Origin: Nitrosomonas sp. Nm166 | Lineage (GTDB): Bacteria > Pseudomonadota > Gammaproteobacteria > Burkholderiales > Nitrosomonadaceae | Length of the DNA stretch: 64,000 nt | NCBI RefSeq assembly: GCF_900112825.1 | Contig: NZ_FONE01000004.1 | Span: 56,982-120,981 of the forward strand | Direction of reading: 5' to 3' | Part shown: positions 30,421 to 41,655 of the stretch, piece after piece | Layout: each line of letters opens with the position of its first letter | Position numbering within the stretch: position 1 is the first letter of the stretch | Translations under genes and position numbers: made by a program | The notes under the pieces: model-generated | What the model was told of the DNA's origin: nothing | Database searches by the model: none | The model's input: the letters and a program-made list of their open reading frames with translations, nothing else

Positions 30421-32715
30421 TCAGAATTGCTGACCAAACATAAATTGGAACCTTTGCAAATTATCGGTGGGTATATCATTTAACGGTTCTGCAACACTGA
30501 CTTTCAGTGGTCCCATCGGTGATACCCACGTAAGCGCAACGCCAGCCGAATAACGCATGAAATTGTTCAGATCACCAAAATTGTTGAATGTGGTACCGCC
30601 ATCCAGAAATGTGCTTAAGCGCAACGACCGGTCTTCTTTCATGAAAGGAACAGGAAACATCAGTTCGATATTGCCGACAACGCGTTTACTGGCACCAACT
30701 GCAAACAATCTAGAAGTATTGTTATTGAGTGAATCACGGGGCCCCAAGGAATTCAGGTCATAACCCCTGACTGAATTGTTACCGCCCGCAAAGAAGTTCT
30801 TGAAGAAAGGCAGCGGGCGTCCTGCATAGCTGTCACCATAGCCAACTTCCCCATTCAGCATCAGCGTAAAAAAATCAGTGATAGGGTAATACCATCTCTG
30901 ATGATAGCTGATCTTGTAGTAATCCAAATCCCCACCGGGTACGCTGACTTCACCAAACAGCCGGTGTGTTGTTCCTGAGGTCGGCCAGATGGCGCTATCA
31001 CGGCGATCGCGCGCCCAGCTTAATGTCAGTGGAAAGTTATTGGTTGATCTTCCAAATTCATTAACGAAATCAATGTTGCGTTTCGGACTATTCTCAAAAA
31101 CGCTGATCACCGTGTTTTCAGCAGCCAAACCTAAAGACACAATATCGTTTTCTGCAATGGGTATTCCCAGCCGAAAACCTGCACCCAAGGTTTCAGTTTT
31201 AAAAGTTCCAACCCGGGATAACGGTCGTGTATCCAGGTCACGTTTGTAGGCATCAAATCCCAGGCTAACCCCATTGATTGTAAAATAGGGATTGGTAAAT
31301 GATGCAGCGTAAGTCTTGTTGATTGCACCGGTATTGACATCAAGACTAAAAAAATTACCGGTACCAAAGATATTGTTCTGAGAGACCGAGCCATTCAGAA
31401 TCAGGCCTTGACGATCAGAGTAACCGGCCCCGAACATAATCGCGCCAGTCGGTCTTTCTTCGACTTTGACATCGATATCAACCTGATCCGTTTTATTAGG
31501 GACAGCGGGTGTTTCCACATTCACACTATTAAAGAAACCCAATCGATCAACGCGTTGCTTGGAATTGTTAATATGCTTGGTGGAGTGCCAGGCGCCTTCC
31601 ATTTGGCGAAACTCGCGGCGGATCACCTCATCGCGCGTACGATCATTACCTGTTATGTTGATGCGTCGTATATAGACGCGACGATTAGGGTCAATAAAAA
31701 AAGTGAAAGCTGCTTTCCGGTTTTCGTGATCTATTTCAGGTGATGCGTTGATATTGGCAAATGCATAGCCATCATCGCCTAAGCGATCGGTAATTAATTT
31801 AATGGATTCAGTTAGTTTTTGCCGTGCAAATACTTCTCCGCTTTTGAGCAATATGAGTTTGCGTATTTCTTCTTCCGGTATGATGGTATCGCCTGCTACT
31901 TTGATATCGGAGACCGTATACTGGGCGCCCTCGGTGAGATTGATGGTGATATAGATATCACGCATATCAGGCGTTATCGATACTTGCGTAGATTCAATAT
32001 TAAATTCCAGATAGCCTCGATCTAGATAAAAGGAGCGTAGTGTTTCGAGATCGGCTGCTAACTTTTGTTTGGAATATTGATCATTTTTGGTGAACCAGGT
32101 CAATAAATCGGGTTTTCTGAGAACAAGCTCGCTACGCAACTCGCTATCTTTAAATTTCTCGTTACCGACAAAATTTATTTTTTTGATACGAGCTGTCCGG
32201 CCTTCGTTAATATCAAAATTAATGGCAACGCGATTACGTTCCAGAGGCGTTGTGGTGGTTGTGATTTTGACGGCATATTTTCCTCGACTGATGTATTGGC
32301 GCTTTAATTCCTGTTCGGCTCTTTCCAGTAAAGAACGGCTGAAAATCCGTGATTCCGATATACCAGCCTGTTTTAGGCCTTCAATTAGCTTGCTTTTTTC
32401 AAATTCTTTTGCGCCATTGATACTAATTTCAGCAATAGCCGGACGTTCATCGACCTCTACGACTAAGATATCGTTTTCTGATTTCAATCTGACATCTTTG
32501 AAGAAACCGGTGGCATACAGTACCTTGATAGCTTCTGTGGCTTTTTCTTCATCCAACGTATCGCCGACTTTGACCGGTAGATAACTGAATACCGTACCCG
32601 CTTCAGTACGTTGTATCCCTTCAACACGAATATCTTTCACTACAAAAGGTTCAACAGCCCAGGATGAGATAGCATAGAAGAAGCTTGCAAATGCAACAGC
32701 ATGCTTGAATTTCAT
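30421..32715 (-). CDS. bamA: Outer-membrane protein assembly factor BamA
   Basis: BamA is the core of the machine that inserts beta-barrel proteins into the outer membrane. The 764-residue protein has a signal peptide (ending near SSWA), five POTRA domains (about 22-420) and a C-terminal 16-strand barrel with GGNNSVRGYDLNSLGPRD. The last residue is Phe, in the beta-signal FMFGQQF. It sits 3 nt after rseP and before skp, which is the classical order. Confidence 0.98.
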   Translation of the reverse strand: MKFKHAVAFASFFYAISSWAVEPFVVKDIRVEGIQRTEAGTVFSYLPVKVGDTLDEEKATEAIKVLYATGFFKDVRLKSENDILVVEVDERPAIAEISINGAKEFEKSKLIEGLKQAGISESRIFSRSLLERAEQELKRQYISRGKYAVKITTTTTPLERNRVAINFDINEGRTARIKKINFVGNEKFKDSELRSELVLRKPDLLTWFTKNDQYSKQKLAADLETLRSFYLDRGYLEFNIESTQVSITPDMRDIYITINLTEGAQYTVSDIKVAGDTIIPEEEIRKLILLKSGEVFARQKLTESIKLITDRLGDDGYAFANINASPEIDHENRKAAFTFFIDPNRRVYIRRINITGNDRTRDEVIRREFRQMEGAWHSTKHINNSKQRVDRLGFFNSVNVETPAVPNKTDQVDIDVKVEERPTGAIMFGAGYSDRQGLILNGSVSQNNIFGTGNFFSLDVNTGAINKTYAASFTNPYFTINGVSLGFDAYKRDLDTRPLSRVGTFKTETLGAGFRLGIPIAENDIVSLGLAAENTVISVFENSPKRNIDFVNEFGRSTNNFPLTLSWARDRRDSAIWPTSGTTHRLFGEVSVPGGDLDYYKISYHQRWYYPITDFFTLMLNGEVGYGDSYAGRPLPFFKNFFAGGNNSVRGYDLNSLGPRDSLNNNTSRLFAVGASKRVVGNIELMFPVPFMKEDRSLRLSTFLDGGTTFNNFGDLNNFMRYSAGVALTWVSPMGPLKVSVAEPLNDIPTDNLQRFQFMFGQQF

Positions 32716-32718
32716 TGT

Positions 32719-34086
32719 TTAACCAGTGATGAGCCGATTGATATCGTTATAGATGGCAAAAATCATGAGTGTAAGCAACATCGCCAAGCCTATCTTTTGG
32801 CCAATCATCATAGTTTTATCAGAAAGCGGAGCTCCTCTAATTATTTCAATGAAGTAATACATTAAATGCCCACCATCAAGAATCGGAATGGGCAGTAAAT
32901 TCAGCACACCAATGCTGACGCTGATCAGAGCAAGAAATGCTAGATAGGAGACCAACCCCATCTGTGCCGATTGCCCAGCGTAGTCGGCAATAGATATCGG
33001 TCCGCTGACATTTTTCCAAGACACATCGCCGGTAATCATTTTAGAGAGCATTTGTAACGTCAATACCGTCGTTTCCCACGTTTTCTCGAAGGCTTTCTGA
33101 AGCGCTTTACCGGATGGATAGCTTACTGTGACCATCAATTCTTCAAACTCGGCTTGATTGATAACGGGTGCTACCCCAATCTTACCAACTTGCTTGCCAT
33201 TTTCTGTCGTGGTCTCCGGCGTGACGGAACGTGTGATGACTTGATTATCGCGTAGAATTTCCAGTTCTAGTGTACGTCCTGGATGCGTGCGAATTTCGCG
33301 GACAACATCCACCCAGCTTTTAATTTCGAGGTCATTGATGGCTAAAATTTCATCCCCCGCTAGTAAGCCTGCCTGGTAGCCGGCACCATCAGCCAGCACT
33401 TGAGCAATCACAGGCTTTATAAGAGGCTGGTAACTGTTGAGTCCGATCACACCGAGGAAATTTTCGTTGAGCTTGTCTGGATCAATATGACTTAAATCTA
33501 ATTGCCGCCAATTGATCTCGCCATTTTTATTGATGGTTTGTACTTTTACATTGGTTGATTGATCAATACCGTATCTTAATAAAGTCCAGCGCACATCCTG
33601 CCAGCTGACCACCGGTTCATTTTCGATACTGACAATGGTTTCGCCTGTTTCAAATTTTGCGTAGGCAGCAGGCGTGGCTGGCTCAATAGGGCCCAGTATG
33701 GGCTTCACGCCATTCACGCCCAGTACAAAAAGCAGCCAATACAGAACAATGGCTAGCAGGAAATTGGCCATGGGACCGGCGGCAACGATGGCAAAGCGGC
33801 GTGCTACCGGTTGACGGTTAAACGCACGAGGCAAATCTTCGGGAGCTACCTTACCTTCATTTTCATCCAACATCTTGACATAACCTCCCAAGGGAATAGC
33901 TGCAATCATCCATTCTGTTTGATCTTTCCCCCAGCGTTTGCGGAAAATGGGTTGGCCAAAACCTATACAGAAGCGTAACACTTTGACACCGTTCCAGCGT
34001 GCTACCAGATAATGGCCGAATTCATGAAAGGTGATTAGGATGCCTAAGGCGATAATGAAAGAAATGATGGTATAAGTTATTGACAT
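32719..34086 (-). CDS. rseP: RIP zinc metalloprotease RseP
   Basis: RseP is a site-2 protease of the inner membrane that cleaves anti-sigma factors and signal-peptide remnants. The 455-residue protein has TFHEFGHYLVAR in the first membrane helix (HEXXH), two PDZ domains in the periplasmic part (about 115-310), and NLLPIPILDGGH with the third zinc ligand Asp near the C-terminus. It lies directly upstream of bamA and downstream of dxr. Confidence 0.97.
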   Translation of the reverse strand: MSITYTIISFIIALGILITFHEFGHYLVARWNGVKVLRFCIGFGQPIFRKRWGKDQTEWMIAAIPLGGYVKMLDENEGKVAPEDLPRAFNRQPVARRFAIVAAGPMANFLLAIVLYWLLFVLGVNGVKPILGPIEPATPAAYAKFETGETIVSIENEPVVSWQDVRWTLLRYGIDQSTNVKVQTINKNGEINWRQLDLSHIDPDKLNENFLGVIGLNSYQPLIKPVIAQVLADGAGYQAGLLAGDEILAINDLEIKSWVDVVREIRTHPGRTLELEILRDNQVITRSVTPETTTENGKQVGKIGVAPVINQAEFEELMVTVSYPSGKALQKAFEKTWETTVLTLQMLSKMITGDVSWKNVSGPISIADYAGQSAQMGLVSYLAFLALISVSIGVLNLLPIPILDGGHLMYYFIEIIRGAPLSDKTMMIGQKIGLAMLLTLMIFAIYNDINRLITG

Positions 34087-34203
34087 ATCAGATCATGGTA
34101 TAGGAAGCACTGTGAAGAAGGAGGAAGGATTTAACTGCATGATACTTCATTACTTCATTGCGTAAGATGCAGGATACTATCATTAAAATTGGATCTAATC
34201 ATC

Positions 34204-35412
34204 TCAGCAAGCTTTTTTATTCAGCTTGTTGCGAGCGGCAAGCCACTCCCGTGCTGTATCACGAGCCAGTGTGTCAGTTCTCAGTACATCGTCCAGCGTA
34301 GCCATTTCTTCCTGCTGTACTGTTTGCATCACGTGCTCAATCATGGCGGGGATGGATGTAAATGCCATATGCCTTTTAAGAAAGGATTCTACCGCTATTT
34401 CATTGGCTGCATTCAATACTGCCGGCATGTTTCCACCAGTAGTGAGTGCTTGATAGGCTAATCCTAAGCATGGAAATCTTTTAAAGTCAGGGGGCTCAAA
34501 ATCAAGATGAGCGACTTTGAACATATCTAAAGCAGATACTCCACTGTCAATCCTATCAGGATAGCCCATCGCATGTGCGATAGGTGTACGCATATCAGGA
34601 TTGCCTAATTGCGCGATAACCGAGCCATCCACATAAGCAACCATTGAGTGAATCACACTCTGCGGGTGAATCACTACCTGAATTTTATCCGGAGCTGCGT
34701 CAAATAGCCAACGTGCTTCAATGACTTCCAGTCCCTTATTCATCATAGTAGCCGAATCAACGGAAATTTTTTGCCCCATATCCCAGTTCGGATGCGCGCA
34801 AGCTTGTTCTGGCGTCACTTTTTCCAATGAAGCCAAAGGTGCGCATCGAAATGGACCACCTGATGCGGTAAGCAATATGCGACTGATGCCTGCCGCGGCC
34901 AGGTTACCGTTAAAGTGATGCGGCAATGATTGATAAATCGCATTATGTTCGCTATCAATAGGCAGTAGCGTGGCGCTGCTCTGCTTTACTAAATCCATGA
35001 AAATCCGCCCAGCCATCACTAAGGTTTCTTTATTGGCGAGTAAGACGAGTTTTCCTGTTCGGGCTGCTGCAAAAGTTGGCCGAATACCGGCAGCACCTAC
35101 AATAGCTGCCATCACAGCGTCTACTTCAGGTAGTGAAGCTACTTTTTCTAAAGATTCAATGCCTGATAATATTTCCGTATCTATCCCAGTTGCTTTGATT
35201 GCTTTAGCCAATTGCTCAGCACTTTCCGTATCCAGCATTACTGCATAGCGTGGTTGAAAACGTTGACATTGTGATAGCATCTTTTCAGTATTATTATTTG
35301 CAGTCAGTGCAAAAACCTGAAAGCGATCCGGATGACGGGTTATAACATCTAGCGTGCTTTCTCCGATACTGCCAGTAGAACCGAGAATAGTAACTTGACG
35401 GATAGTTTTCAT
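34204..35412 (-). CDS. dxr: 1-deoxy-D-xylulose-5-phosphate reductoisomerase
   Basis: Dxr catalyses the first committed step of the MEP isoprenoid pathway. The 402-residue protein starts with the NADPH motif [15 protein letters not shown] and has [22 protein letters not shown] and [19 protein letters not shown] with metal and substrate ligands. The ATG overlaps the cdsA stop as ATGA, so translation is coupled. ispE of the same pathway lies at 50079. Confidence 0.97.
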   Translation of the reverse strand: MKTIRQVTILGSTGSIGESTLDVITRHPDRFQVFALTANNNTEKMLSQCQRFQPRYAVMLDTESAEQLAKAIKATGIDTEILSGIESLEKVASLPEVDAVMAAIVGAAGIRPTFAAARTGKLVLLANKETLVMAGRIFMDLVKQSSATLLPIDSEHNAIYQSLPHHFNGNLAAAGISRILLTASGGPFRCAPLASLEKVTPEQACAHPNWDMGQKISVDSATMMNKGLEVIEARWLFDAAPDKIQVVIHPQSVIHSMVAYVDGSVIAQLGNPDMRTPIAHAMGYPDRIDSGVSALDMFKVAHLDFEPPDFKRFPCLGLAYQALTTGGNMPAVLNAANEIAVESFLKRHMAFTSIPAMIEHVMQTVQQEEMATLDDVLRTDTLARDTAREWLAARNKLNKKAC

Positions 35413-36233
35413 AACGAAGGTGAATAAAAAATGAGTAATGCCAGAATAGCAAGAGGCAGTGTAGATGTCAGCGCATCGATTCGATCAAGTATTCCCCCAT
35501 GACCTGGCAAAATATGGCCACTATCCTTAACACCCGCATGCCGCTTAATCAGTGATTCGTACAAATCTCCGATAATACCCAGTATGGTCATAACGATCAG
35601 CAAGGGTATCAATTTCGTCGCCAAAGACTCTTCAGTGACCCACCAATCCCAGACTAGACCGTACAGGAATACAGCAACCAAAGCACCAGCGACACCTTCC
35701 CAGGTTTTATTCGGACTAATCGTGGGCGCAAGTTTGCGCTTGCCTAGCGATCGTCCGGTAAAATACGCTGCGGTATCTGAGATCCAGATAGTCGCCATAA
35801 AACCCAGCAAGAGCAGCGGGCTGATCGCGCGTAACTGATAGAGTGCAAGCCAGGTGGGTAATAATACGATCCAGCCAGTCAACATCCAAATAAGGGGGTT
35901 TTTTATGGTATAAGACTGCTTTAGATAGAGTGGCGCCCCAACTATCCAGAAAACGACGGATAAGATATATAGTCCTATCAGATTCGATGAGTAAGCATTG
36001 ATTTGTACAGATTCGCGTAATAGGAACAATAATTCTCCACCTACTAATACTGTGAGCAGTAGAAAAATAATAGTATTTCTAACTGAGAGCTGCGCCAATT
36101 TGCTCCACTCGTATGCTCCGATAATTGTCAGTACGAGTAGAAGGGCCGACCAGAAAATGTCCTGCAAGTAGAATATCGCGGCTAGAAATAAAGGCAGGAT
36201 AACAATTGCAGTAAGAATGCGGGCTTTAAGCAT
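35409..36233 (-). CDS. cdsA: Phosphatidate cytidylyltransferase
   Basis: CdsA makes CDP-diacylglycerol for phospholipid synthesis. The family signature [20 protein letters not shown] is complete, followed by DRID, and about eight membrane helices precede it. I start at the ATG at 36233 (MLKARILTA, 274 residues); a longer frame to 36296 would overlap uppS by 50 nt. It lies 13 nt downstream of uppS. Confidence 0.95.
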   Translation of the reverse strand: MLKARILTAIVILPLFLAAIFYLQDIFWSALLLVLTIIGAYEWSKLAQLSVRNTIIFLLLTVLVGGELLFLLRESVQINAYSSNLIGLYILSVVFWIVGAPLYLKQSYTIKNPLIWMLTGWIVLLPTWLALYQLRAISPLLLLGFMATIWISDTAAYFTGRSLGKRKLAPTISPNKTWEGVAGALVAVFLYGLVWDWWVTEESLATKLIPLLIVMTILGIIGDLYESLIKRHAGVKDSGHILPGHGGILDRIDALTSTLPLAILALLIFYSPSL

Positions 36234-36246
36234 GTCAACTGTCTTC

Positions 36247-37014
36247 TTATCCTTCAGCGGACATGGCCATCTGGAGCTGCTCGCTGGTACGACCAAAGCG
36301 GCGTTCCCGCTGCTGATAAGATTGAATGGCTAACTCAAGTTCATGCTCATCAAAATCAGGCCATAAAGTATTCGTAAAATATAATTCGGTATAAGCAAGT
36401 TGCCATAGCAAAAAATTACTGATGCGGCATTCTCCACCTGTCCGGATAAACAAGTCCGGTTCAGGCGCATAGCTTAGGGAAAGATATTGTGCCAGATTTT
36501 CTTCTTCGAAGTTAAGCGGTAACTCGGTGGATTGAGCCATCATCTTACGCATGGCCTGCATAATATCCCAGCGGCCTCCGTAATTGGCTGCAATAGTAAA
36601 TGTTAGCCGGGTATTTTGGGCAGTTAATTGCTCGCCACTTTTAATGAATTCCCTTATCTTGGATTCAAATTTGGATAAATCACCGATTACTTTGAAGCGA
36701 ATACCATTTTGGTGCAACTTGGTAATTTCTTGTTCCAATGCTCCAGTAAAAAGCTGCATCAAAAAAGAAATTTCTTCTGTAGGTCGGCGCCAGTTTTCAC
36801 TACTGAAAGCAAATAAGGTGAGATATGCAACCTCGCGCTCGATGCAAGCTTTTATAATCCCGCGGACTGTTTCAACGCCTTGTTGATGTCCAGCCATGCG
36901 GGGCATGAAGCGATTTCGAGCCCATCGGCCATTTCCATCCATGATAATGGCGATATGTTTGGGTATTAAACCTGTTTCAGGTATTTCTCGTGTTGAACTC
37001 GGGCCTTGAGGCAT
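36247..37014 (-). CDS. uppS: Undecaprenyl diphosphate synthase
   Basis: UppS extends farnesyl diphosphate with isopentenyl units in cis to give the C55 carrier. The 255-residue cis-prenyltransferase has [13 protein letters not shown] (catalytic Asp), FAFSSENW and [20 protein letters not shown]. It lies 1 nt after frr and before cdsA, so the three genes are a tight operon. Confidence 0.97.
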   Translation of the reverse strand: MPQGPSSTREIPETGLIPKHIAIIMDGNGRWARNRFMPRMAGHQQGVETVRGIIKACIEREVAYLTLFAFSSENWRRPTEEISFLMQLFTGALEQEITKLHQNGIRFKVIGDLSKFESKIREFIKSGEQLTAQNTRLTFTIAANYGGRWDIMQAMRKMMAQSTELPLNFEEENLAQYLSLSYAPEPDLFIRTGGECRISNFLLWQLAYTELYFTNTLWPDFDEHELELAIQSYQQRERRFGRTSEQLQMAMSAEG

Positions 37015-37015
37015 A

Positions 37016-37576
37016 TCAAACAGCCATCAGTTCTGCTTCTTTAATTTGTAAAATCTTATCGATCTCAATGATATAACGATCAGTCAATTTCTGAATATCA
37101 TCTTGACCCCGGCGCTCATCATCTTCAGATATTTCTTTGGATTTTAATAATTCTTTCAAATGAGCATTGGCATCGCGGCGAATATTGCGCATTGCGACAC
37201 GTACAGCCTCCGCTTCATGTTTTACAACTTTAATGAGGTCACGACGTCGTTCTTCTGTAAGTGCTGGCATAGGCACGCGAATGGTTTCGCCTACTGGCAT
37301 TGGGTTTAAACCTAGATCAGACTCACGAATCGCTTTTTCAATCGCGCTAGCCAATTTTTTCTCCCAGGGAATAACGCCAATCGTTCGTGCATCGATCAGG
37401 TTGATGTTAGCTACTTGGTTAATAGGTGTTGGTGTACCATAATAATCCACAGTGATATGATCCAAAAAACCAGTATGTGCTCGCCCACTTCTGATCTTAC
37501 TTAAATCTACTTTCAATGCTTCAAGGCTTTTTTGCATTTTTTGTTCAGCAGATTTTTTTACATCACCAATCATCAT
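37016..37576 (-). CDS. frr: Ribosome recycling factor
   Basis: RRF splits the post-termination ribosome with EF-G. The 186-residue protein has [28 protein letters not shown] and a C-terminal helix with [11 protein letters not shown], all typical. Two adjacent ATG codons (37576, 37573) could start it. It lies between pyrH and uppS. Confidence 0.97.
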   Translation of the reverse strand: MMIGDVKKSAEQKMQKSLEALKVDLSKIRSGRAHTGFLDHITVDYYGTPTPINQVANINLIDARTIGVIPWEKKLASAIEKAIRESDLGLNPMPVGETIRVPMPALTEERRRDLIKVVKHEAEAVRVAMRNIRRDANAHLKELLKSKEISEDDERRGQDDIQKLTDRYIIEIDKILQIKEAELMAV

Positions 37577-37622
37577 ATTTATCCCTTTTGTATCTTATTG
37601 CAAGAGATTCTCATTATATAAA

Positions 37623-38342
37623 TCAAACAGTTACTAAAGTTCCTTCATCTTCTCCAGTTATTATACGTTTAAGAGCCCCAGCCTTGAAAATACTAAATAC
37701 ATTCAGTGGCAATTTCTGGTCACGGCACAGTGTCAACGCTGTGGCATCCATTACCTGCAGATTTTGGGTAATCGCTTCATCAAAAGATAGCTTATGAAAG
37801 CGAGTTGCTTCGGGGTTAATCTTGGGATCACTAGTATAGATGCCATCCACTTTGGTAGCTTTAAGCATAATATCGACGTTCATTTCCATGCCACGTAAGG
37901 CAGCTGCAGTATCAGTAGTAAAAAAAGGATTGCCAGTGCCTGCTGCAAAAATAACTACTCTACCGTCTTTCAGATAACGCATTGCCCTTCCGCGGATATA
38001 AGGTTCTACTACTTGTTCGATACGCAAGGCAGATTGTATGCGTGGTACTAATCCGACCAGTTTCATCGCGTCTTGTAATGCTAAAGCGTTCATTACTGTA
38101 GCCAGCATACCCATATAATCCGCGGTGACACGTTCGAGCCCGTCGTTAACTGATTTCATACCACGAAAAATATTACCGCCGCCTACCACAATAGCGATTT
38201 CAACACCCAGTTTACTTATTTCCTCAATTTCAGCAACAATTCTTCTCATTACGGTATGGTTAATGCCATATTTGTCTTCTCCCATCAGGGCTTCACCTGA
38301 TAGTTTAAGGAGGATGCGTTTATAGATAGGAGCTGGGGTCAT
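37623..38342 (-). CDS. pyrH: Uridylate kinase
   Basis: PyrH phosphorylates UMP to UDP. The 239-residue amino-acid-kinase-fold protein has [23 protein letters not shown], and [16 protein letters not shown]. It is flanked by tsf and frr, the standard bacterial order. Confidence 0.98.
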   Translation of the reverse strand: MTPAPIYKRILLKLSGEALMGEDKYGINHTVMRRIVAEIEEISKLGVEIAIVVGGGNIFRGMKSVNDGLERVTADYMGMLATVMNALALQDAMKLVGLVPRIQSALRIEQVVEPYIRGRAMRYLKDGRVVIFAAGTGNPFFTTDTAAALRGMEMNVDIMLKATKVDGIYTSDPKINPEATRFHKLSFDEAITQNLQVMDATALTLCRDQKLPLNVFSIFKAGALKRIITGEDEGTLVTV

Positions 38343-38368
38343 GGGTGATCGTTTTTGAAATATCGAAG

Positions 38369-39253
38369 TTATTTTGCTTGTCCCATCTGTGCTTTTACTT
38401 CTTCCGCAAAATTCTCCGCTTTCTTTTCTATTCCTTCACCTACAATGAACATGGTAAAACCATTTACTTTGGCGGATTTTTTCGCCAATAATTTATCGAC
38501 AGTTTGTTCCGGATCTTTAACAAAAGGTTGGCCCAGTAGTGTTATTTCTGCAAGATATTTCGCAATACGCCCATCGACCATTTTCTCAATAATATTTGCT
38601 GGCTTGCCGCTTTCAGCGGCCTGAGCAGTAAAAATTTGACGTTCATGTTCCAATACATCAGCTGATACCTGCTCTGTGGACACGCACACAGGCTTGCTTG
38701 CTGCAATATGCATTGCGAGGTCCTTACCCAGTGCTTCATCTCCTCCTGTGTAATCCACCATTACACCGATTTTTGTTCCATGCAGATAAGAAGCCAGTTG
38801 CCCTTGTGTTGCATGACGTCCGCAGCGGCGAATGCTGATGTTTTCACCTAATTTCATGATCAATGCCTTGCGCGTTGCTTCTACCGTTTCACCAGAAGGT
38901 AATGACGCATCGCTCAGCGCCGTCATTTCAGTCAGATCCTTCTTTGCTACGAGCTCAGCCAAACCCTTGGCAAAATTAATAATATCGTCGTTTTTGGCAA
39001 CAAAATCTGTTTCGCAATTAACTTCAACCAATGCACCGCTTTGGCCATCTGCTGAAATATAGGCACTTACAACTCCTTCTGCTGCAATCCGACCAGCCGC
39101 TTTACTGGCTTTGGCGCCACTTTTTATTCTCAACAGATCTTCAGCCGCCTTCATATCACCGTTAGTCTCTGCTAAGGCTTTCTTGCATTCCATCATGCCA
39201 AGCCCTGTCATCTCGCGTAATTCTTTTACCATGCTTGCGGTAATTTCCGCCAT
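38369..39253 (-). CDS. tsf: Elongation factor Ts
   Basis: EF-Ts is the nucleotide exchange factor for EF-Tu. The 294-residue protein starts with an UBA-like domain ([18 protein letters not shown]) and has the TDFVAKN core motif. It lies between rpsB and pyrH. The gap to rpsB is 233 nt and AT-rich, long enough for an attenuator or a second promoter, but I see no strong terminator there. Confidence 0.98.
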   Translation of the reverse strand: MAEITASMVKELREMTGLGMMECKKALAETNGDMKAAEDLLRIKSGAKASKAAGRIAAEGVVSAYISADGQSGALVEVNCETDFVAKNDDIINFAKGLAELVAKKDLTEMTALSDASLPSGETVEATRKALIMKLGENISIRRCGRHATQGQLASYLHGTKIGVMVDYTGGDEALGKDLAMHIAASKPVCVSTEQVSADVLEHERQIFTAQAAESGKPANIIEKMVDGRIAKYLAEITLLGQPFVKDPEQTVDKLLAKKSAKVNGFTMFIVGEGIEKKAENFAEEVKAQMGQAK

Positions 39254-39486
39254 ATTTACTCCAGATACAAAATTAGTTTATGAATGAGATATAGATATTT
39301 ATCAGGGGGAAGAATATACTTACCTTACTGCAAATTAATTTAATTCCTGACATCCGGTAATAAAAAATTAAACTAGAACAGGTAATTTCTAAGATAATCC
39401 AGTACCAATATTTCGATAAGTAATTCTATGTAAATTACAATTATATATCCAATCTATTTCTGAATATTCAGGAAGTGTTCTTCTAT

Positions 39487-40209
39487 CTATTCAGCTTCAG
39501 CAGTACCCATTTCAACAATTTCTTGAATCGCTTGATTACGTCCTTCTAGAATGGCATCAGCTACACCGCGGGCGTATAAGCGTATTGCTCGGCTTGAGTC
39601 ATCATTCCCTGGAATGATGTACTGCAAACCTTCCGGATTATGGTTGGTGTCGACTACGCCAATGACTGGAATACTCAGCTTTCTGGCTTCTGTAATAGCA
39701 CCTTTTTGATATCCCACATCTATTACAAATAGGGCGTCAGGTAACCCTTTCATATCCTTGATGCCGCCCAAACTGCTATTGAGTTTATCCAACTCTCTTT
39801 GAAGATCAAGCGCTTCTTTTTTCACGAGCTTATCCAGAGTACCATCTCGAACCATAGTTTCCATATCTTGTAAACGCTTAATGGATTGCTTGATGGTTTT
39901 GAAGTTAGTCAGCATTCCTCCAAGCCAGCGTTGGTCTACATAAGGAGATCCACAGCGGGTTGCTTCCTCGCGTATAATGTCGCGCGCTTGTCGCTTGGTA
40001 CCAACAAATAAAATCACCCCTTTGTTCGCTGCTAATTGCCGCACATATTTCAAGGCCTCTTCATACATTACGAGGGTGTTTTCAAGATTGATAATATGGA
40101 TTTTGTTACGATGGCCAAAAATGTAAGGGGCCATTTTGGGATTCCAGAAGCGCGTCTGGTGTCCAAAGTGAACACCTGCTTCCAGCATTTGTCGCATGGT
40201 TACAGACAT
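39487..40209 (-). CDS. rpsB: 30S ribosomal protein S2
   Basis: S2 binds the head of the small subunit. The 240-residue protein has [20 protein letters not shown] at the N-terminus, [12 protein letters not shown], and the C-terminal [20 protein letters not shown]. It is the first gene of the minus-strand cluster that runs to rnhB. Confidence 0.98.
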   Translation of the reverse strand: MSVTMRQMLEAGVHFGHQTRFWNPKMAPYIFGHRNKIHIINLENTLVMYEEALKYVRQLAANKGVILFVGTKRQARDIIREEATRCGSPYVDQRWLGGMLTNFKTIKQSIKRLQDMETMVRDGTLDKLVKKEALDLQRELDKLNSSLGGIKDMKGLPDALFVIDVGYQKGAITEARKLSIPVIGVVDTNHNPEGLQYIIPGNDDSSRAIRLYARGVADAILEGRNQAIQEIVEMGTAEAE

Positions 40210-40462
40210 AAATTCTCCTTTAGGATTGAGCCTCCACTCGCCTTAATCACTATTGCTTAGTTGAGTATTGATAGACGAATGTGTGAATTTAATTTGACTT
40301 GCTAATCACATCAACTGCAAGCTCGACGTCAAATTATCCGCGTATTATAAACATCTTAAAATACTTACTCAAGCTGACAGAAAGCAGAATAGAATAGAGA
40401 GCTAATTGAATATTGATCTAATAGAATATTTTTCAATCTGAAGCGAAGATCATCAGAACTTA

Positions 40463-41227
40463 TTACGGAACACAGGTAGAATTACCCATTTTCATTTTCA
40501 AACGAGCAATATCATTAATTTTTATATGCTTATTATCAACTGTAATAATATTCTCGTCTTGTAGTTTAGAAAAAGCACGACTCACGGTTTCCAGCTTAAG
40601 TCCAAGATAGCTGCCAATTTCCTCACGAGTCATGCGCAAATAAAAATTGGATTCAGAATAGCCTCGTATAAGAAACCGGCGCGATAAATTGAGCAGAAAG
40701 GTTGCCAAACGCTCTTCTGCTTTCATGCTACCTAGCAACAGCATTACACCATGATCTTGCACTATCTCTCGACTCATAATTTTATGAAAATGACGCATCA
40801 GTGATGGAATGATACGACTAATTTCCTCTAATTTAGCAAAGGGAATCTCGCATACTTCACTATCTTCAAGAGCAACCGCATCACATGTATGTAATTCTGT
40901 GCTGATAGCATCCAACCCCAGCAATTCCCCTGTCATATGAAAACCGGTTACCTGTTGCCGCCCATCCTGCTCAAGAATGCAAGTCTTTAGAAATCCCCTG
41001 CGAATAGCAAACAATGATTGAAACTTTGAACCTGTCCGATATAAATATCCGCCACGTTGAACCTTACGTTTATGGCTGACTACATCTCCAAGCACTTGTA
41101 TTTCATGCTCATTAAGACCAACTGGCAGGCATAACTCACGCAAACTGCAAGTTGCGCAGCTTGATTTTATGTGTGAGATATCAAGATGATGATGTGATGA
41201 AATTTCTAAAGACAAAGTATTTTCCAA
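40463..41227 (-). CDS. fnr: Fnr-type oxygen-sensing transcriptional regulator
   Basis: This 254-residue CRP/FNR-family protein has the four cysteines expected for a [4Fe-4S] oxygen sensor: Cys24, Cys27 and Cys33 (CATCSLRELC) and Cys115 (LHTCDAV). A cyclic-nucleotide-like beta-roll follows, then a helix-turn-helix ending ETVSR. The Glu, Ser and Arg there are the residues that read TTGAT half-sites. The start is the TTG at 41227, because an in-frame stop lies two codons upstream and no ATG fits. A perfect FNR box 29 nt upstream suggests autoregulation. Targets could include respiration and electron-transport genes, such as the adjacent cytochrome. Confidence 0.94.
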   Translation of the reverse strand: MENTLSLEISSHHHLDISHIKSSCATCSLRELCLPVGLNEHEIQVLGDVVSHKRKVQRGGYLYRTGSKFQSLFAIRRGFLKTCILEQDGRQQVTGFHMTGELLGLDAISTELHTCDAVALEDSEVCEIPFAKLEEISRIIPSLMRHFHKIMSREIVQDHGVMLLLGSMKAEERLATFLLNLSRRFLIRGYSESNFYLRMTREEIGSYLGLKLETVSRAFSKLQDENIITVDNKHIKINDIARLKMKMGNSTCVP

Positions 41228-41255
41228 ATATCAGGAGCTACATTTCAACGCCTGA

Positions 41256-41269
41256 TTGATCTGAATCAA
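41256..41269 (-). promoter_or_regulatory. FNR box upstream of fnr
   Basis: TTGAT-CTGA-ATCAA matches the FNR consensus (TTGAT-N4-ATCAA) exactly. It lies 29-42 nt upstream of the fnr start codon, probably near the transcription start, where binding would repress, as in E. coli fnr. The site is palindromic, so strand is nominal. Confidence 0.75.
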
Positions 41270-41619
41270 AGCCAGCGTTTGATGAGCTATGCATAATTTT
41301 ACCTCGGATTATCAAAAAAGTTCTTTCTGATTTGAAATTGCTTTAGGTAAAAGTAAGTAGCTCTATTTCAGAGACGATACTTCTCTTTCCTGAGCAATGC
41401 GCAATTAAGCGGCTTCACCAATGAAGTCCAGCAAAATCTTTATTTAATAAAAGAAGGGAATTTGCATAGAAATCAATTTCCGAAATATCGTTCAGTGCTC
41501 ACTATTTGCATTGAAAGAAATGGGCTTTAATTATTGATGTTCAGGATTTTAGTCAACTGGAACATTTTTGATAAATATCTACACGCTAATCAGCAATGCA
41601 GAATTACTCTTTGGTTTAT

Positions 41620-41650
41620 TTACCTGAGAATCATTCAAATTCTCAGGTAA
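41620..41650 (-). terminator. Strong hairpin after the cytochrome c gene
   Basis: TTACCTGAGAAT and ATTCTCAGGTAA form a perfect 12-bp stem with a 7-nt loop, 5 nt after the cytochrome stop. Neither side has a clear U-tract, so it may be a terminator needing help or an mRNA 3'-end stabiliser. Confidence 0.5.
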
Positions 41651-41655
41651 GAAAT

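Larger units (their letters stand above)
41228..41655. other. Intergenic region between the cytochrome gene and fnr
   Basis: 428 bp with no supported gene. It contains the fnr promoter region with its FNR box near the left end and a strong hairpin at 41620-41650 near the right end. The rest is AT-rich with nothing I can name. Confidence 0.5.
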
